This document shows, piece by piece, positions 17,409 to 26,093 of a stretch of DNA of 35,730 nucleotides. Origin of the DNA: Spirochaetaceae bacterium (GTDB lineage: Bacteria; Spirochaetota; Spirochaetia; Treponematales; Breznakiellaceae); assembly GCA_031281945.1 (NCBI GenBank), contig JAITER010000051.1, positions 1-35,730 of the forward strand, written 5' to 3'. The notes beneath the pieces are model-generated. The model searched no databases, was not told the DNA's origin, and saw only the letters and a list, made by a program, of their open reading frames with translations. The position numbers were made by a program, and so were the translations under genes. Position 1 is the first letter of the stretch; the number at the start of each line of letters is the position of its first letter.

Positions 17409-17900
17409 TTACTGAACCGGTTCATTCTCACGGACAAAAAGGCCGCTTTTGCCGCCGCTTTTTTCCACAAGGCGTATTTCGCCAAGCGTCATGGCGCGGT
17501 CAACCGATTTGCACATATCGTAAATTGTAAGAAGCGCGATTGACGCGCCGGTTAAAGCTTCCATCTCCGCGCCTGTTTTTGCGGTAAGTTGTACGGAACA
17601 CTCAACTTCAACGTAGTTTTGGGCTGAATTAATTGTAAATTCTATAGAGCAAAAATCCACAGCCAGCGGATGGCATAGAGGTATAAGAAAAGCCGTGTTT
17701 TTTACAGCCATAATTCCGGCTATACGGGACGCCCCAAAAACATCGCCTTTTTTCCCGCCGCCGCTTTCCACCATACGCAAAGCCTCCGCGCTCATAAAAA
17801 TTTTCCCGCGGGCTCGCGCTGTTCGCGTTGTAACGGATTTTTCCGCGACATTCACCATTACAGCTTCGCCGTTCGCATTTAAATGTGTAAAACACGCCAC
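17409..17900 (-). CDS. moaC: Cyclic pyranopterin monophosphate synthase
   Basis: MoaC converts the MoaA product into cyclic pyranopterin monophosphate in molybdenum-cofactor synthesis. Choosing the GTG at 17900 gives 163 residues, and the active-site residues then fall at Lys51, His77, Asp128 and Lys131, the same numbers as E. coli MoaC, supporting this start over the longer frame from 18026. THLN, KGDVFGASRIAGIMAVK, PLCHPL and DMCKSVDRAM are present. The GTG lies two bases after the stop of the upstream secreted-protein gene. With modBC it indicates a molybdoenzyme in the cell. Confidence 0.94.
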   Translation of the reverse strand: MACFTHLNANGEAVMVNVAEKSVTTRTARARGKIFMSAEALRMVESGGGKKGDVFGASRIAGIMAVKNTAFLIPLCHPLAVDFCSIEFTINSAQNYVEVECSVQLTAKTGAEMEALTGASIALLTIYDMCKSVDRAMTLGEIRLVEKSGGKSGLFVRENEPVQ

Positions 17901-17902
17901 AA

Positions 17903-19366
17903 TTACCGCCCGCCTATTTTGGCGAGGCTCGCCTGCACCCACGAGGCCGCTTCGTCCGGGTAAACTGACTGAATGCTTACAAACTCGGAAAGCGCCTCCC
18001 TGTACAGGCCCAAAAAGTAGGCGCACTCGCCAAGATAAAAATGGGCGCGTTTTTCCACGGCGCCGGAGCGCGGTTTATCCGCAAGAAACTTTTTAAGCGA
18101 CACTTTGGCTTCCGCCCAGTTGCGCCACATAATTGAACGTTGCACGATGTCCGCCAGAAGCGCCTCATCAGAACCTTCGCGGCGTTTTTGCAAGTCTTCG
18201 TTAAAAACGCGGGCGTCTATTATAAGCGGCAGACGGTTTGAGTTTGGCGTGTAGTTTTGCGGCGTAACGGAGTTGGGCGCACGTATGGTGGATATGCCGC
18301 CGCCGTTTATAACCTGCGGCGCGGCGCCGGAAGAAGACGCCTGCGAGGATGGTATTACAGAAACGCCCATGGTTTGGCCCTGCGGCAACGGCGTCGGCGC
18401 CTGCGGCGTCTGCGGCGCGACGGGCTGATATATTCCGCCGCCCGCCCGCACCGGCGGCGCTCCTACTCTGGGAGACTCGACAGGCATTAAAGTTGTGTTT
18501 GCGCCGGGTGAAAGCACAGCCTGGCCGTTCATCAAGTCCTCTTCGTAAATTACAGCGTAATAGTAAGGAATCCCCGGAGTTACGCGGTCTACAAACGGCG
18601 AGACGACGTTTAGTTTTACAACGGAAGCGACTAAAAGATCGCCGAATTTTCGTATTGGAGATATAGCCCTGTAAAGAATCGCGTTTTTACCGGTGTCCGG
18701 CGTAATAAACTGAACGATTACGCCGCCTTCGTACGGAGAAGCGCTAATACCTGTTATAGGCGACTGCGCCGTCTCTACATAAGGAAGGCCGGCGGCCATT
18801 CCGTCCCCCGCCCACTGGAAAGATTGCGGATTCGGGCGGCCTTCAGCGGCTTGCGCGTAAGAATAAATCTGTGGCGTAGTCTGCTGAACCGCCCATGACG
18901 TGGCGTTCACCGTCCTCGCGCCGCCGTCTACAAATACTTCCGCCATATTATTGAACGGAACCACCATCTCATATTTCTGCCCGCTTTCATCGCTGGCGAC
19001 GATAAGATAATACCATTTCCCATTTTCTATGTTTTCATTATACGTCTGTACGCCGTAAGGCGCCTGCGCCTGGTAAAATTGATTTGACGAAGAACCGCCG
19101 TAAAACGGCTCGCGTGAGCGATATATATAAACCGGCCCTTTTATGCTTTTAGAATCATTCCACGAAAGCATAACCGCGTTTCCCATCAATTCAGCCTTTA
19201 ACGCGGACACAAAAGGCGCGAAAATAATTTGGGCGCCCTCCTCCTGCGAAAAAATAGCCGGTGAAGCAAAAAACGAAAAAAACGCCGTAAAAAAGATTAA
19301 AAAAGCCGGAATACGCGCCGTTTTTTTATTTATTTTGCGCAACAATGAGGAGTTACATCGATTCAT
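17903..19366 (-). CDS. Secreted protein with FN3-like and C-terminal TPR-like parts
   Basis: The 487-residue protein has a signal peptide (about residues 1-40, FLIFFTAFFSFFASPAIFS). Residues about 45-280 contain repeated beta modules (VMLSWNDSKSIKGPVYIYRS; GGVIVQFITPDTGKNAILYRA) resembling fibronectin type III folds. A Pro/Ala/Gln-rich linker follows, and the C-terminal 100 residues look TPR-like (AHFYLGECAYFLGLYREALSEF). It is probably periplasmic or surface exposed. A TATAAT box lies six bases upstream of the ATG. Function unknown; moaC follows at once but need not be related. Confidence 0.65.
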   Translation of the reverse strand: MNRCNSSLLRKINKKTARIPAFLIFFTAFFSFFASPAIFSQEEGAQIIFAPFVSALKAELMGNAVMLSWNDSKSIKGPVYIYRSREPFYGGSSSNQFYQAQAPYGVQTYNENIENGKWYYLIVASDESGQKYEMVVPFNNMAEVFVDGGARTVNATSWAVQQTTPQIYSYAQAAEGRPNPQSFQWAGDGMAAGLPYVETAQSPITGISASPYEGGVIVQFITPDTGKNAILYRAISPIRKFGDLLVASVVKLNVVSPFVDRVTPGIPYYYAVIYEEDLMNGQAVLSPGANTTLMPVESPRVGAPPVRAGGGIYQPVAPQTPQAPTPLPQGQTMGVSVIPSSQASSSGAAPQVINGGGISTIRAPNSVTPQNYTPNSNRLPLIIDARVFNEDLQKRREGSDEALLADIVQRSIMWRNWAEAKVSLKKFLADKPRSGAVEKRAHFYLGECAYFLGLYREALSEFVSIQSVYPDEAASWVQASLAKIGGR

Positions 19367-19372
19367 ACCTCA

Positions 19373-19401
19373 ATTATAGCCTTTTTGCGGCGTTAAGTCC
19401 A
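19373..19401 (-). promoter_or_regulatory. Promoter of the FN3/TPR secreted protein
   Basis: On the minus strand TGGACT (19401-19396) and TATAAT (19378-19373) are 17 bp apart, and the -10 box ends six bases before the ATG at 19366. The -35 box is part of a repeat fragment. Confidence 0.45.
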
Positions 19402-19446
19402 TATTTCTAAGCTGGCGATTCGGGAATTCCGGTTTCAGATACAAAA

Positions 19447-19458
19447 AACAACTCTATT
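19447..19458 (+). repeat. Fragment of the dispersed repeat (terminal AACAACTCTATT)
   Basis: The 12-bp end sequence shared by the elements at 11981-12041, 31081-31148 and 34064-34178 occurs here. It overlaps the first in-frame TTG of the recombinase, arguing that this TTG is not the real start. Confidence 0.5.
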
Positions 19459-19519
19459 GAACAACGGCGTTGTTATTTATACAGTGGATGCTATTAATCA
19501 TAATCAAAACTATTCTGAT

Positions 19520-20515
19520 ATGACGGCGGCGCAACTTCTGGAATCTTACCGCTCCCGCTTGTTCGCGGTTGAAAGAAAAGCGGCGCTTACAGTCTATACA
19601 TACTGCGCGGAAATACACGCTTTCCTGCAATGGCTCGACTCCGCCCGCAAGCTGGAAAAAACCCATGAAGCGCGGCCTTATGAGCATACGGCGAAAACAG
19701 CGGTGAATGCGGACGCAAATATTTTGATGGAATACATTATTTGGCTCGGGAAAGAAACTCAAGCGGAAGGCGAAGAAAAGGCGGGGGGCGGCGGCAAACG
19801 CAAGAAAATAGCGCCGCGTACGCGGGCTAAATCAATTTCCGCGTTGCGCTCATTTTACAGATACTGCATAGCCTCCGGTTTTCGTAAAGACAACCCCGCC
19901 GGCCTTCTTGAAACGCCGCGGAAAACAAACCTGCTGCCGTCCGTTCTGGAGAAAGGGCGCGTGGACGCCTTGTTAAACTCCATAAAAACGGACGATCCCG
20001 CCGGTTTGCGCGACAGAACCCTGTTTGAACTAATCTACTCGTGCGGCTTGCGTATAAGCGAAGCGGTGGGTCTAAATTTAGACGACATTTATTTTAACGA
20101 ATCAGTTATACGGGCGCTTGGAAAAGGGGCTAAAGAAAGGCTCGTTCCATTCGGCTCTGTCGCGGAAGAATGGCTGAAAAACTATTTAACAAACGCCCGC
20201 CCAATATTAATCGCGCTTTCAAAGCGGCGTTCAGCTAAAACGGACGCCGTTTTTATAAGCGCCCTGGGGCGAAGGCTTTCGCGTAAAACAGCATGGAAAA
20301 AATACGCCGCATACGCCCGGTTTATGGGGGAAAGCTCGAAGCTCCACACGCTTCGCCACAGTTTCGCGACAGAACTGCTTATAGGCGGGGCGGATTTAAG
20401 GTCCGTTCAGGAATTGCTGGGCCACAGCAGTCTTGCGGCCACCCAAATCTACACCCATTTAGAAACGTCGCGTCTAAAAGAAGCCCACAAAAAATATTTG
20501 CCTCGTTTAAAATAA
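19520..20515 (+). CDS. xerC: Xer-type tyrosine recombinase
   Basis: The 331-residue protein (from ATG 19520) has an N-terminal SAM-like core-binding domain and a C-terminal catalytic domain with all six residues: Arg178 (GLRISEA), Lys202 (GKGAKERLVP), His276 and Arg279 (HTLRHSF), His302 (LLGHSSLA) and nucleophile Tyr311 (IYTH). This set is typical of XerC/XerD, which resolve chromosome dimers at dif. No integron-integrase insertion is present. A basic/Gly-rich stretch (EKAGGGGKRKK) of unusual length links the two domains. XerC versus XerD cannot be decided here. Confidence 0.88.
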   Translation: MTAAQLLESYRSRLFAVERKAALTVYTYCAEIHAFLQWLDSARKLEKTHEARPYEHTAKTAVNADANILMEYIIWLGKETQAEGEEKAGGGGKRKKIAPRTRAKSISALRSFYRYCIASGFRKDNPAGLLETPRKTNLLPSVLEKGRVDALLNSIKTDDPAGLRDRTLFELIYSCGLRISEAVGLNLDDIYFNESVIRALGKGAKERLVPFGSVAEEWLKNYLTNARPILIALSKRRSAKTDAVFISALGRRLSRKTAWKKYAAYARFMGESSKLHTLRHSFATELLIGGADLRSVQELLGHSSLAATQIYTHLETSRLKEAHKKYLPRLK

Positions 20516-20727
20516 CCCACGCCACAGAGGGGCGAGGCGTTAAACCCGTTTTCGGTTGATAAAATATCTTTAAAAATGCGTGTTTTCAAGCATCATTTTA
20601 AGCTTAGAGTTCAGTTTCGCTTACTTTAAAGCCCGGCGCATCGTTGACAAACAAACCTTGATTAAACCCCGCCCGAAAAACCGCTTCTTTTGGCCGGGGA
20701 GTTAATGAAACGAAAACTGTTTTGTTG

Positions 20728-20733
20728 TATAGT
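20728..20733 (+). promoter_or_regulatory. Possible -10 box of rnhA
   Basis: TATAGT ends seven bases before the rnhA ATG; no Shine-Dalgarno is present and the -35 region is poor. A leaderless transcript would result. Confidence 0.35.
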
Positions 20734-20740
20734 TTACAAC

Positions 20741-21208
20741 ATGGGTAATTTAGAAAATAAAATAATAGTTTGGACGGACGGAGGTTGCAGCGGGAATCCT
20801 GGGCCTGGAGCCTGGGCTTTTGTTATTACAAAAAACGGCGAAGACGTCATTTACGAAAAAGCCGGAAGCGAAAAACACACCACGAACAACAGAATGGAGC
20901 TTCAAGCTGTAATAAACGCGCTGCATAAATTGAAAAATCTTGATTTACAGCTAGGAGCGGAAGTGCGTACGGATTCGCTTTATGTAAAAAAAGGCGTCAC
21001 GGAATGGATGACCAAATGGAAGAGCAACGGGTGGCGGACGGCTGGGAAAACGCCCGTAAAAAACGCGGAGCTTTGGGGGGAATTGGACGGGCTTAACGAA
21101 GGGCTAAAACTTAAATGGCGGTGGGTTAAAGGCCACGCCGGAACATTTTACAACGAAAGGTGCGACCGCCTTGTGCAGGAGGCCATAGCGGAAATAAAAA
21201 AAACTTAA
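20741..21208 (+). CDS. rnhA: Ribonuclease HI
   Basis: RNase HI cuts the RNA strand of RNA-DNA hybrids. From the ATG at 20741 the protein has 155 residues, the normal length. The catalytic set is complete: Asp13 (WTDGGCSGNPG), Glu53 (RMELQA), Asp78 (RTDSLYV), His132 (KGHAG) and Asp142 (NERCDRL). A start 51 bases upstream adds a hydrophobic leader that homologues lack. A terminator-like AT-rich hairpin follows. Confidence 0.95.
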   Translation: MGNLENKIIVWTDGGCSGNPGPGAWAFVITKNGEDVIYEKAGSEKHTTNNRMELQAVINALHKLKNLDLQLGAEVRTDSLYVKKGVTEWMTKWKSNGWRTAGKTPVKNAELWGELDGLNEGLKLKWRWVKGHAGTFYNERCDRLVQEAIAEIKKT

Positions 21209-21230
21209 AGCGTGGAATTGGGCGCGGCCG

Positions 21231-21261
21231 ATATTTTAGAAAACACAATTTTCTAAAATAT
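21231..21261. terminator. Bidirectional terminator between rnhA and the glycan cluster
   Basis: ATATTTTAGAAAA (21231-21243) and its exact complement (21249-21261) form a 13-bp stem with a 5-nt loop. It overlaps the stop codon of the convergent glycosyltransferase. Confidence 0.6.
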
Positions 21262-22074
21262 TCCATTTTCTAAAAAATTATTATTTATTAAAGTTCTTTC
21301 TTTATCAAAGAACCAGCCCCATTTATTAAAATATTTTATAATGCTTAATATATGCGCAATGAACATACTTAATGATTTATACGACTCTGCTTTATGAATA
21401 TGTATTATGGAAACGTCTGGGTAATATATTGTTTTATAAAGAATATGCATACGCCGCGTAATATCTATATCTTCCGCATACATAAAAAAACGTTCATCAA
21501 AAATTCCAGCCTCTTTAAAAGCGGAAGTTCTAAAAAACATAAAGCATCCGGACAAACACGGCGGGTTCATTCGCCTGTTATAATCCGCGAATTTTAATTG
21601 ATAGCGCATAAGAATTTTTTTCGAGGCGCTTTTCGGCAAAAAACGCTTAAAAAACAAATCCGCCGGAGATGGCAAAAGTTTGCATAAATACTGAAGCTCC
21701 CCGTTTTTATTAAACACCGCCGGCATCACCTGCGCTATAGATTCATCAGTTTCCATAAATTGCGCTATTTTATCAATTATCGCGGAATTAAATTCAACAT
21801 CAGGATTTAAAACCAAATGATATTTACTTTTTAAATCGACCGCCATTTTTATGGCCGTATTATGCCCCGCTCCGTAGCCTTTGTTTACGCCCAAAAAATG
21901 ATAATATACATACTCACGAACGCTTTCACCCAAAGAATCCAGACTGAAAGTTTTAACAGGAGAATTGTCAATAATATATAGAATGCGGTTTTTAGATGGA
22001 GCGTATGAATTTACAGCCGCCGTCAACTGACGGACGTCCGTTTTATAAAGAACTATAGACGCGGAAATCAGCAT
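21253..22074 (-). CDS. Family 2 glycosyltransferase (rhamnosyltransferase-like)
   Basis: The 273-residue protein has the GT2 fold: SASIVLYKTD at the N-terminus, a nucleotide-sugar site with VNKGYGAGHN, and LVLNPDVEF as the DxD-like motif. SGCFMFFRTSAFKEAGIFDERFFMYAEDIDITRRM is the acceptor/catalytic region. An AAAGGGG Shine-Dalgarno precedes the ATG. It is the last gene of the minus-strand glycan cluster. The sugar is unknown. Confidence 0.88.
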   Translation of the reverse strand: MLISASIVLYKTDVRQLTAAVNSYAPSKNRILYIIDNSPVKTFSLDSLGESVREYVYYHFLGVNKGYGAGHNTAIKMAVDLKSKYHLVLNPDVEFNSAIIDKIAQFMETDESIAQVMPAVFNKNGELQYLCKLLPSPADLFFKRFLPKSASKKILMRYQLKFADYNRRMNPPCLSGCFMFFRTSAFKEAGIFDERFFMYAEDIDITRRMHILYKTIYYPDVSIIHIHKAESYKSLSMFIAHILSIIKYFNKWGWFFDKERTLINNNFLENGIF

Positions 22075-22143
22075 ATTTCCCCTTTAGCAAAAGGCCTGGC
22101 AACCCAAAGCCAGAAAAGTTTTAAGCCCGCCGGCGGCGAGGGC

Positions 22144-23067
22144 TTAAACATCAGGCGGGCAAGTCCAATTATATTTGACTTTTAAACTTTCTTTAACTTT
22201 TTCTATTATATCGTTGTAAGACGTTGAATTGCGATCTTTATTATTTAAAATTTTTCTTGTTATACCGTGATAATGGGCTAAATAAGCGGAAACGTATCGA
22301 ACAGGCAAGCCTATATAATCATAATTGAGCGCATATTTTAAATACATATATACTTCCGCGCCCGTATCGTAATAAATCATGCTTGGTTTATAATAATCAA
22401 AATATATTCTTCTAAAAAGCCGAAGTGCGGGAATATCGTGGTTCTGAAAAAATTTAAAAAAGAATCTAAAATAAATCAATTTTGAAATTATTGGCGCAAG
22501 CGGAAAATCATTATACACTTTTTTCGCCGCAAAAGAACAGCCGGCGGACAAAGCCTCCCTTACATGAAAAGTTTTTAATAACACGCACGGTATATACATT
22601 CTTTCCGCCGAACAGCAAAATTTACCGCCCCGTATTGAAGCGTTGGACATACGGCCAAACTTTTGAAAAAATCCGCATCCAAAAACATTGTCGTCAAGCA
22701 AAGACATGGAAGGCCCCCCCCCCCCCCCGTTCTCGAAAGAATCAGGATTAAAAAGAAAAGGAGAAAGTATTTCCGCATCGCTGTCCAAAAGAAGCAACGC
22801 CTTGGCTTTTATATTTAAAAACAAATAATCTATGGTTTTTCCATGTATATTTAGCGGCAAAGAAGTTAAATAAAAATCATATTCATTTTGCAACCGCTCA
22901 AAAAAAGAAAGCTCCCGCCCGTCTTTTGAGCAGTCCACAATCAAAACCGGGAATTTTGTATAACGCATAGCGGAAAAAAGCGCCAAAGACGCCGGTATTT
23001 TTGTATCTACATTGATAATAACGGCAAGAACGTCGAATTCCGGCAAATTCTCTATTTTTTGAATCAT
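22144..23067 (-). CDS. Glycosyltransferase-like protein with in-frame poly-G tract
   Basis: The 307-residue protein has a GT-A-like N-terminal half with LLLLDSDAEIL (DxD-type motif, about residues 92-102). Fifteen consecutive G on the coding strand encode five Gly (residues 114-118) just after it; the current length keeps the frame open. The C-terminal part has aromatic segments such as YFRFFFKFFQNHDIPALR and may anchor to the membrane surface. A GGAGG Shine-Dalgarno precedes the ATG. The role in glycan assembly is inferred from motif and context; no exact family recognised. Confidence 0.65.
   Translation of the reverse strand: MIQKIENLPEFDVLAVIINVDTKIPASLALFSAMRYTKFPVLIVDCSKDGRELSFFERLQNEYDFYLTSLPLNIHGKTIDYLFLNIKAKALLLLDSDAEILSPFLFNPDSFENGGGGGPSMSLLDDNVFGCGFFQKFGRMSNASIRGGKFCCSAERMYIPCVLLKTFHVREALSAGCSFAAKKVYNDFPLAPIISKLIYFRFFFKFFQNHDIPALRLFRRIYFDYYKPSMIYYDTGAEVYMYLKYALNYDYIGLPVRYVSAYLAHYHGITRKILNNKDRNSTSYNDIIEKVKESLKVKYNWTCPPDV
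22714..22728. repeat. C15 tract inside a glycosyltransferase-like gene
   Basis: Fifteen C on the plus strand (G on the coding strand) fall within residues 114-118 of the gene. A change that is not a multiple of three would frameshift the protein, so this is a candidate phase-variation switch, now ON. Confidence 0.7.
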
Positions 23068-23081
23068 TTTTCCTCCATGAT

Positions 23082-24146
23082 TTACAGAAAACGCGAAAGG
23101 CCGCGCCCGCCGTACATAGCCATAAAAGCGGCGGCGTTTTCTTCTTTTTGCGCGCGGGTGAGCGGCTGAAATTTATTTATGACGTCCGCGTATTCGCGCG
23201 GCTTATGCGCCATATAGGCGAGGTTGCGCGGCGCGGGCAACCCTTCAAACGCCGCCTCAGTTCCAATCACCGGAGTGCCGGTAGTAAAGGCGTCTATCAC
23301 CTTAATTTTTACGCCCGCGCCTGTAAAAACAGGCGCTATAAGCGCGGAAGCGGAATATATGACGTCAAGCGGATTTTCGCAAAAACCCAAATATTCAAAA
23401 CCCGCGGGTTTAAGCAAAGCGTCTTCTATTTTTTTTTCCAAAGCGCCGCCCATTACGGAAAACTTTATTTTTAACTCCGGCGAAATAAGCGGCGGGACTT
23501 TTTTTATAAACCACAACAAGCCGTCAAGGTTTTCCGGTCGGGACCAAACGCCGTAAAAAACAAAATTGTTTATATTTTCCGGTATATCAAAAAAGACAAA
23601 ATCTTTTATATATACATCCGTAAAATGAACGTCCATGTTATATATTTTTTTTACAATATCCGCATCTTTTTGGGAAAGAACAAAAACCTTGTTTACGCTT
23701 AAAAGCGTTTTTTTTTCCGTTAATTTAATCCAGGGCTTGAAGATTCTGTTTTTTCTGGAAAATTTCTGGAACATTACGTCATGAAGCCGCAGAACCTTGC
23801 AAGGATGTTCCAAATACGCGGCGTACAGGCCGGTCTGCGAATAATCAAAAAACAGGACGTCGTAATTTAAAGCGATGTTTCTTAAACAGCGTAGTATATT
23901 TTTGTTAAAACGACGGGTAAAAACCGGATGCGCGTCAATTTTGAGCAAACAGTTAAAATTATTAACTTTAAAATTTTTTATCACATTAACCGGCATATCT
24001 TTCTCCGGCGTATGATTTTTATAATCAAAATAAATTAAATCTATAATATATTTTTTGGATAAATCTTTTATCGTGTCTAAAGAAAGAGTCTGCCCGCCGC
24101 TTTTATTATTCGGCGGGAAAGCGGTTATAAACAAAAGATTTTTCAT
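23082..24146 (-). CDS. GT4-type (GT-B fold) glycosyltransferase
   Basis: The 354-residue protein starts with ITAFPPNNKSGGQTLSL, the glycine-rich acceptor loop of GT4 enzymes, and has a C-terminal Rossmann-like donor domain (NFVFYGVWSRPENLDGLLWFI; AGVKIKVIDAFTTGTPVIGT). It likely adds a sugar to a growing surface glycan. It follows the polymerase-like gene by only three bases, with no visible Shine-Dalgarno. Confidence 0.83.
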   Translation of the reverse strand: MKNLLFITAFPPNNKSGGQTLSLDTIKDLSKKYIIDLIYFDYKNHTPEKDMPVNVIKNFKVNNFNCLLKIDAHPVFTRRFNKNILRCLRNIALNYDVLFFDYSQTGLYAAYLEHPCKVLRLHDVMFQKFSRKNRIFKPWIKLTEKKTLLSVNKVFVLSQKDADIVKKIYNMDVHFTDVYIKDFVFFDIPENINNFVFYGVWSRPENLDGLLWFIKKVPPLISPELKIKFSVMGGALEKKIEDALLKPAGFEYLGFCENPLDVIYSASALIAPVFTGAGVKIKVIDAFTTGTPVIGTEAAFEGLPAPRNLAYMAHKPREYADVINKFQPLTRAQKEENAAAFMAMYGGRGLSRFL

Positions 24147-24149
24147 GAA

Positions 24150-25184
24150 TTAAAAACTCGCGCTTTTAAATATACTGCCGGATCCATAGTTGATTATAAG
24201 CATAATAAAATTAGCCAGAACAAGCGCGACTACAAAAACGCGCATAATAAAATTGTTTTTTTTATACAAAAGCGGCATTAAAAAAGCAAATGAATATTGA
24301 AAAATCAAATAAAATCTAAACGCGATTTCTCCAAAATTTCTAAACAATAGTTTTAGAAAAAAAGATGAAAAATAAGACCAAAACATAAAATTATCCATTT
24401 TTGAATTTGTATTCCTAAAAGTAAGAAACATTATAAGCAACGCCAGAAAATCGCGGTTGCTTAAAAACGCCTCTTTCCCTGATGAATCGTTTATATAAGC
24501 CAGGATTTTTGATATGTAAGATAAATTCGCTATGGCCAGGGCCATGTTTATCAAATATGTTGTAACGTCCAGTTTCAATATTAAAAGCGAGGCTATTACT
24601 ATAACGGCCTTTGCTTTCGGCGTTTTAAAAACGGCCGCCAATACAAGCGGAAAGATAAACGTTACTAGAGAAACATGAAAAAGAGACCCCGCAACTACGC
24701 AAAGAAAAAACTTGAAATTCTTTCCTTTAACATAATAAGGCAATCCATAACCAACAATAACGGCGAGTCCCAAACCGGTGCGCACCTGAATTAAAAAAGA
24801 AATCGAAAAAATAGTTGTAAAAAAAATCAACAGCGAAAGAGAAAGATTGCTTGAACATTTTAATATGCCGCGTATATAAATTAACGAAAAAGCAACCGTT
24901 GTAAAAGTTCTAAAAAAGAAGAAATCAAATCCAAAGAAAGAGAAGAATTTAATTAAAAAAACATAACCTACGTCTGTGCCGGGAACCAGGCCTTTTAACG
25001 CATAACCCTCGTACATTTTCCGGTAATTGCCAATGTCCGGCAAGCCTTGAAGAGCCACAACCGCCGTAACAGAAACAACGGTGAATATCAGAATATTAAG
25101 GGCTTTTAGGTCAAAAGCTATTCTTTTGTGGTACAGGCCGAAAGAAAAGAAAAAAGTGACCGCCGTTAAATAAACTAAACCCAT
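24150..25184 (-). CDS. EpsG/Wzy-like polysaccharide polymerase
   Basis: The 344-residue, Phe-rich protein has roughly nine or more membrane segments. LPDIGNYRKMYEGYALKG after the first segments, and repeated short loops, resemble EpsG-type polymerases that join repeat units of extracellular polysaccharide or O-antigen. Its start overlaps the upstream glycosyltransferase by ten bases. It is the only polymerase candidate here; a flippase is not in the window. Specificity unknown. Confidence 0.7.
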   Translation of the reverse strand: MGLVYLTAVTFFFSFGLYHKRIAFDLKALNILIFTVVSVTAVVALQGLPDIGNYRKMYEGYALKGLVPGTDVGYVFLIKFFSFFGFDFFFFRTFTTVAFSLIYIRGILKCSSNLSLSLLIFFTTIFSISFLIQVRTGLGLAVIVGYGLPYYVKGKNFKFFLCVVAGSLFHVSLVTFIFPLVLAAVFKTPKAKAVIVIASLLILKLDVTTYLINMALAIANLSYISKILAYINDSSGKEAFLSNRDFLALLIMFLTFRNTNSKMDNFMFWSYFSSFFLKLLFRNFGEIAFRFYLIFQYSFAFLMPLLYKKNNFIMRVFVVALVLANFIMLIINYGSGSIFKSASF

Positions 25185-26053
25185 ATATTTAAAAAAAGTT
25201 TTTTCTTTTCGGAAAAAGAATAAACAGGAGAGGCGAAACGCAACAAACCGTAGATTATATATAAAATTTTAAATACAAAAAAAGAAACGCGCGAAAAATA
25301 TTTTTTGTTGTATATCAAAAACCCGCGTTCTATAAACATGAGTTTTAAAACCCCGTTCTTTGAACTTTTACCTTCCAAATGCGCTATTTTTGGGCCGGAA
25401 ATAACAAACGAAGGCGCGCCCGCCGCCGCCGCCCTTCTGCACAAATCTGCGTCTTCAAAATACATAAAGAAAGCTTCATCAAACCCGCCAATAGCGTCAA
25501 ATAATTTTTTTTCCATAAAAAGAGCGGCTCCAGTTATATAAAATGTTTCTTTACAAGAAACTTCTTTATGTATATAATTTTTTTTTATAATTTTCTTTTT
25601 TAATTTTAGCAAAAAAGGGAAAGAGTTATACGCTATACGTGCAAAAGAAACAAAAACGCTTTTTGAATCATCAAAACTGTGTGTTATATTCCCGTTTTCA
25701 TCACGCAAAAAACAACCCAGGACCTTCTTGCCGTTTTTTTGCGCGTAATCGTAAAAAATCAACGGCGCGTTATTGCGTAAAAGCGCGTCGGAATTCAATA
25801 AAAACAAATATTTTCCTTTCGCTTTTTCCGCCGCCTTGTTGTTAGCCGCGCCAAATCCGGCGTTTTCTTTGCTTTCAATTAAAACAACCTGCGGGAATTC
25901 TGTTTTAATCATCTCCAAAGAACCGTCGCCGGACGCGTTGTCGCAAACAATCACCTCAAATTCAATATCTTTTGTCTCTTTATAAATTGAAAAAAGGCAA
26001 TTTTTAAGCAAAGAGCGCGTATTATAACTAACTATAATTATTGATACATCCAT
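25175..26053 (-). CDS. Family 2 glycosyltransferase
   Basis: From the ATG at 26053 the 292-residue protein begins MDVSIIIVSYNTRSLLKNCL, the classic GT2 N-terminus. NAGFGAANN, LFLLNSDALL (DxD-like) and a catalytic region with FDEAFFMYFEDADLCRR follow, then a C-terminal hydrophobic segment. The longer frame from 26131 overlaps the preceding gene and adds a Pro/Arg-rich leader without similarity. No clear Shine-Dalgarno is seen. Confidence 0.88.
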   Translation of the reverse strand: MDVSIIIVSYNTRSLLKNCLFSIYKETKDIEFEVIVCDNASGDGSLEMIKTEFPQVVLIESKENAGFGAANNKAAEKAKGKYLFLLNSDALLRNNAPLIFYDYAQKNGKKVLGCFLRDENGNITHSFDDSKSVFVSFARIAYNSFPFLLKLKKKIIKKNYIHKEVSCKETFYITGAALFMEKKLFDAIGGFDEAFFMYFEDADLCRRAAAAGAPSFVISGPKIAHLEGKSSKNGVLKLMFIERGFLIYNKKYFSRVSFFVFKILYIIYGLLRFASPVYSFSEKKKLFLNIWV

Positions 26054-26093
26054 AAAAGAAAAAATTAAAAGCCGGCTCCGCCCAGCCCGCGCC

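Noticed and set aside
19520..20515. Integron integrase IntI to go with the attC-like site
   Set aside because: The protein has the Xer catalytic set but lacks the IntI-specific insertion before the HxxR box, and lies 14 kb from the attC-like site.
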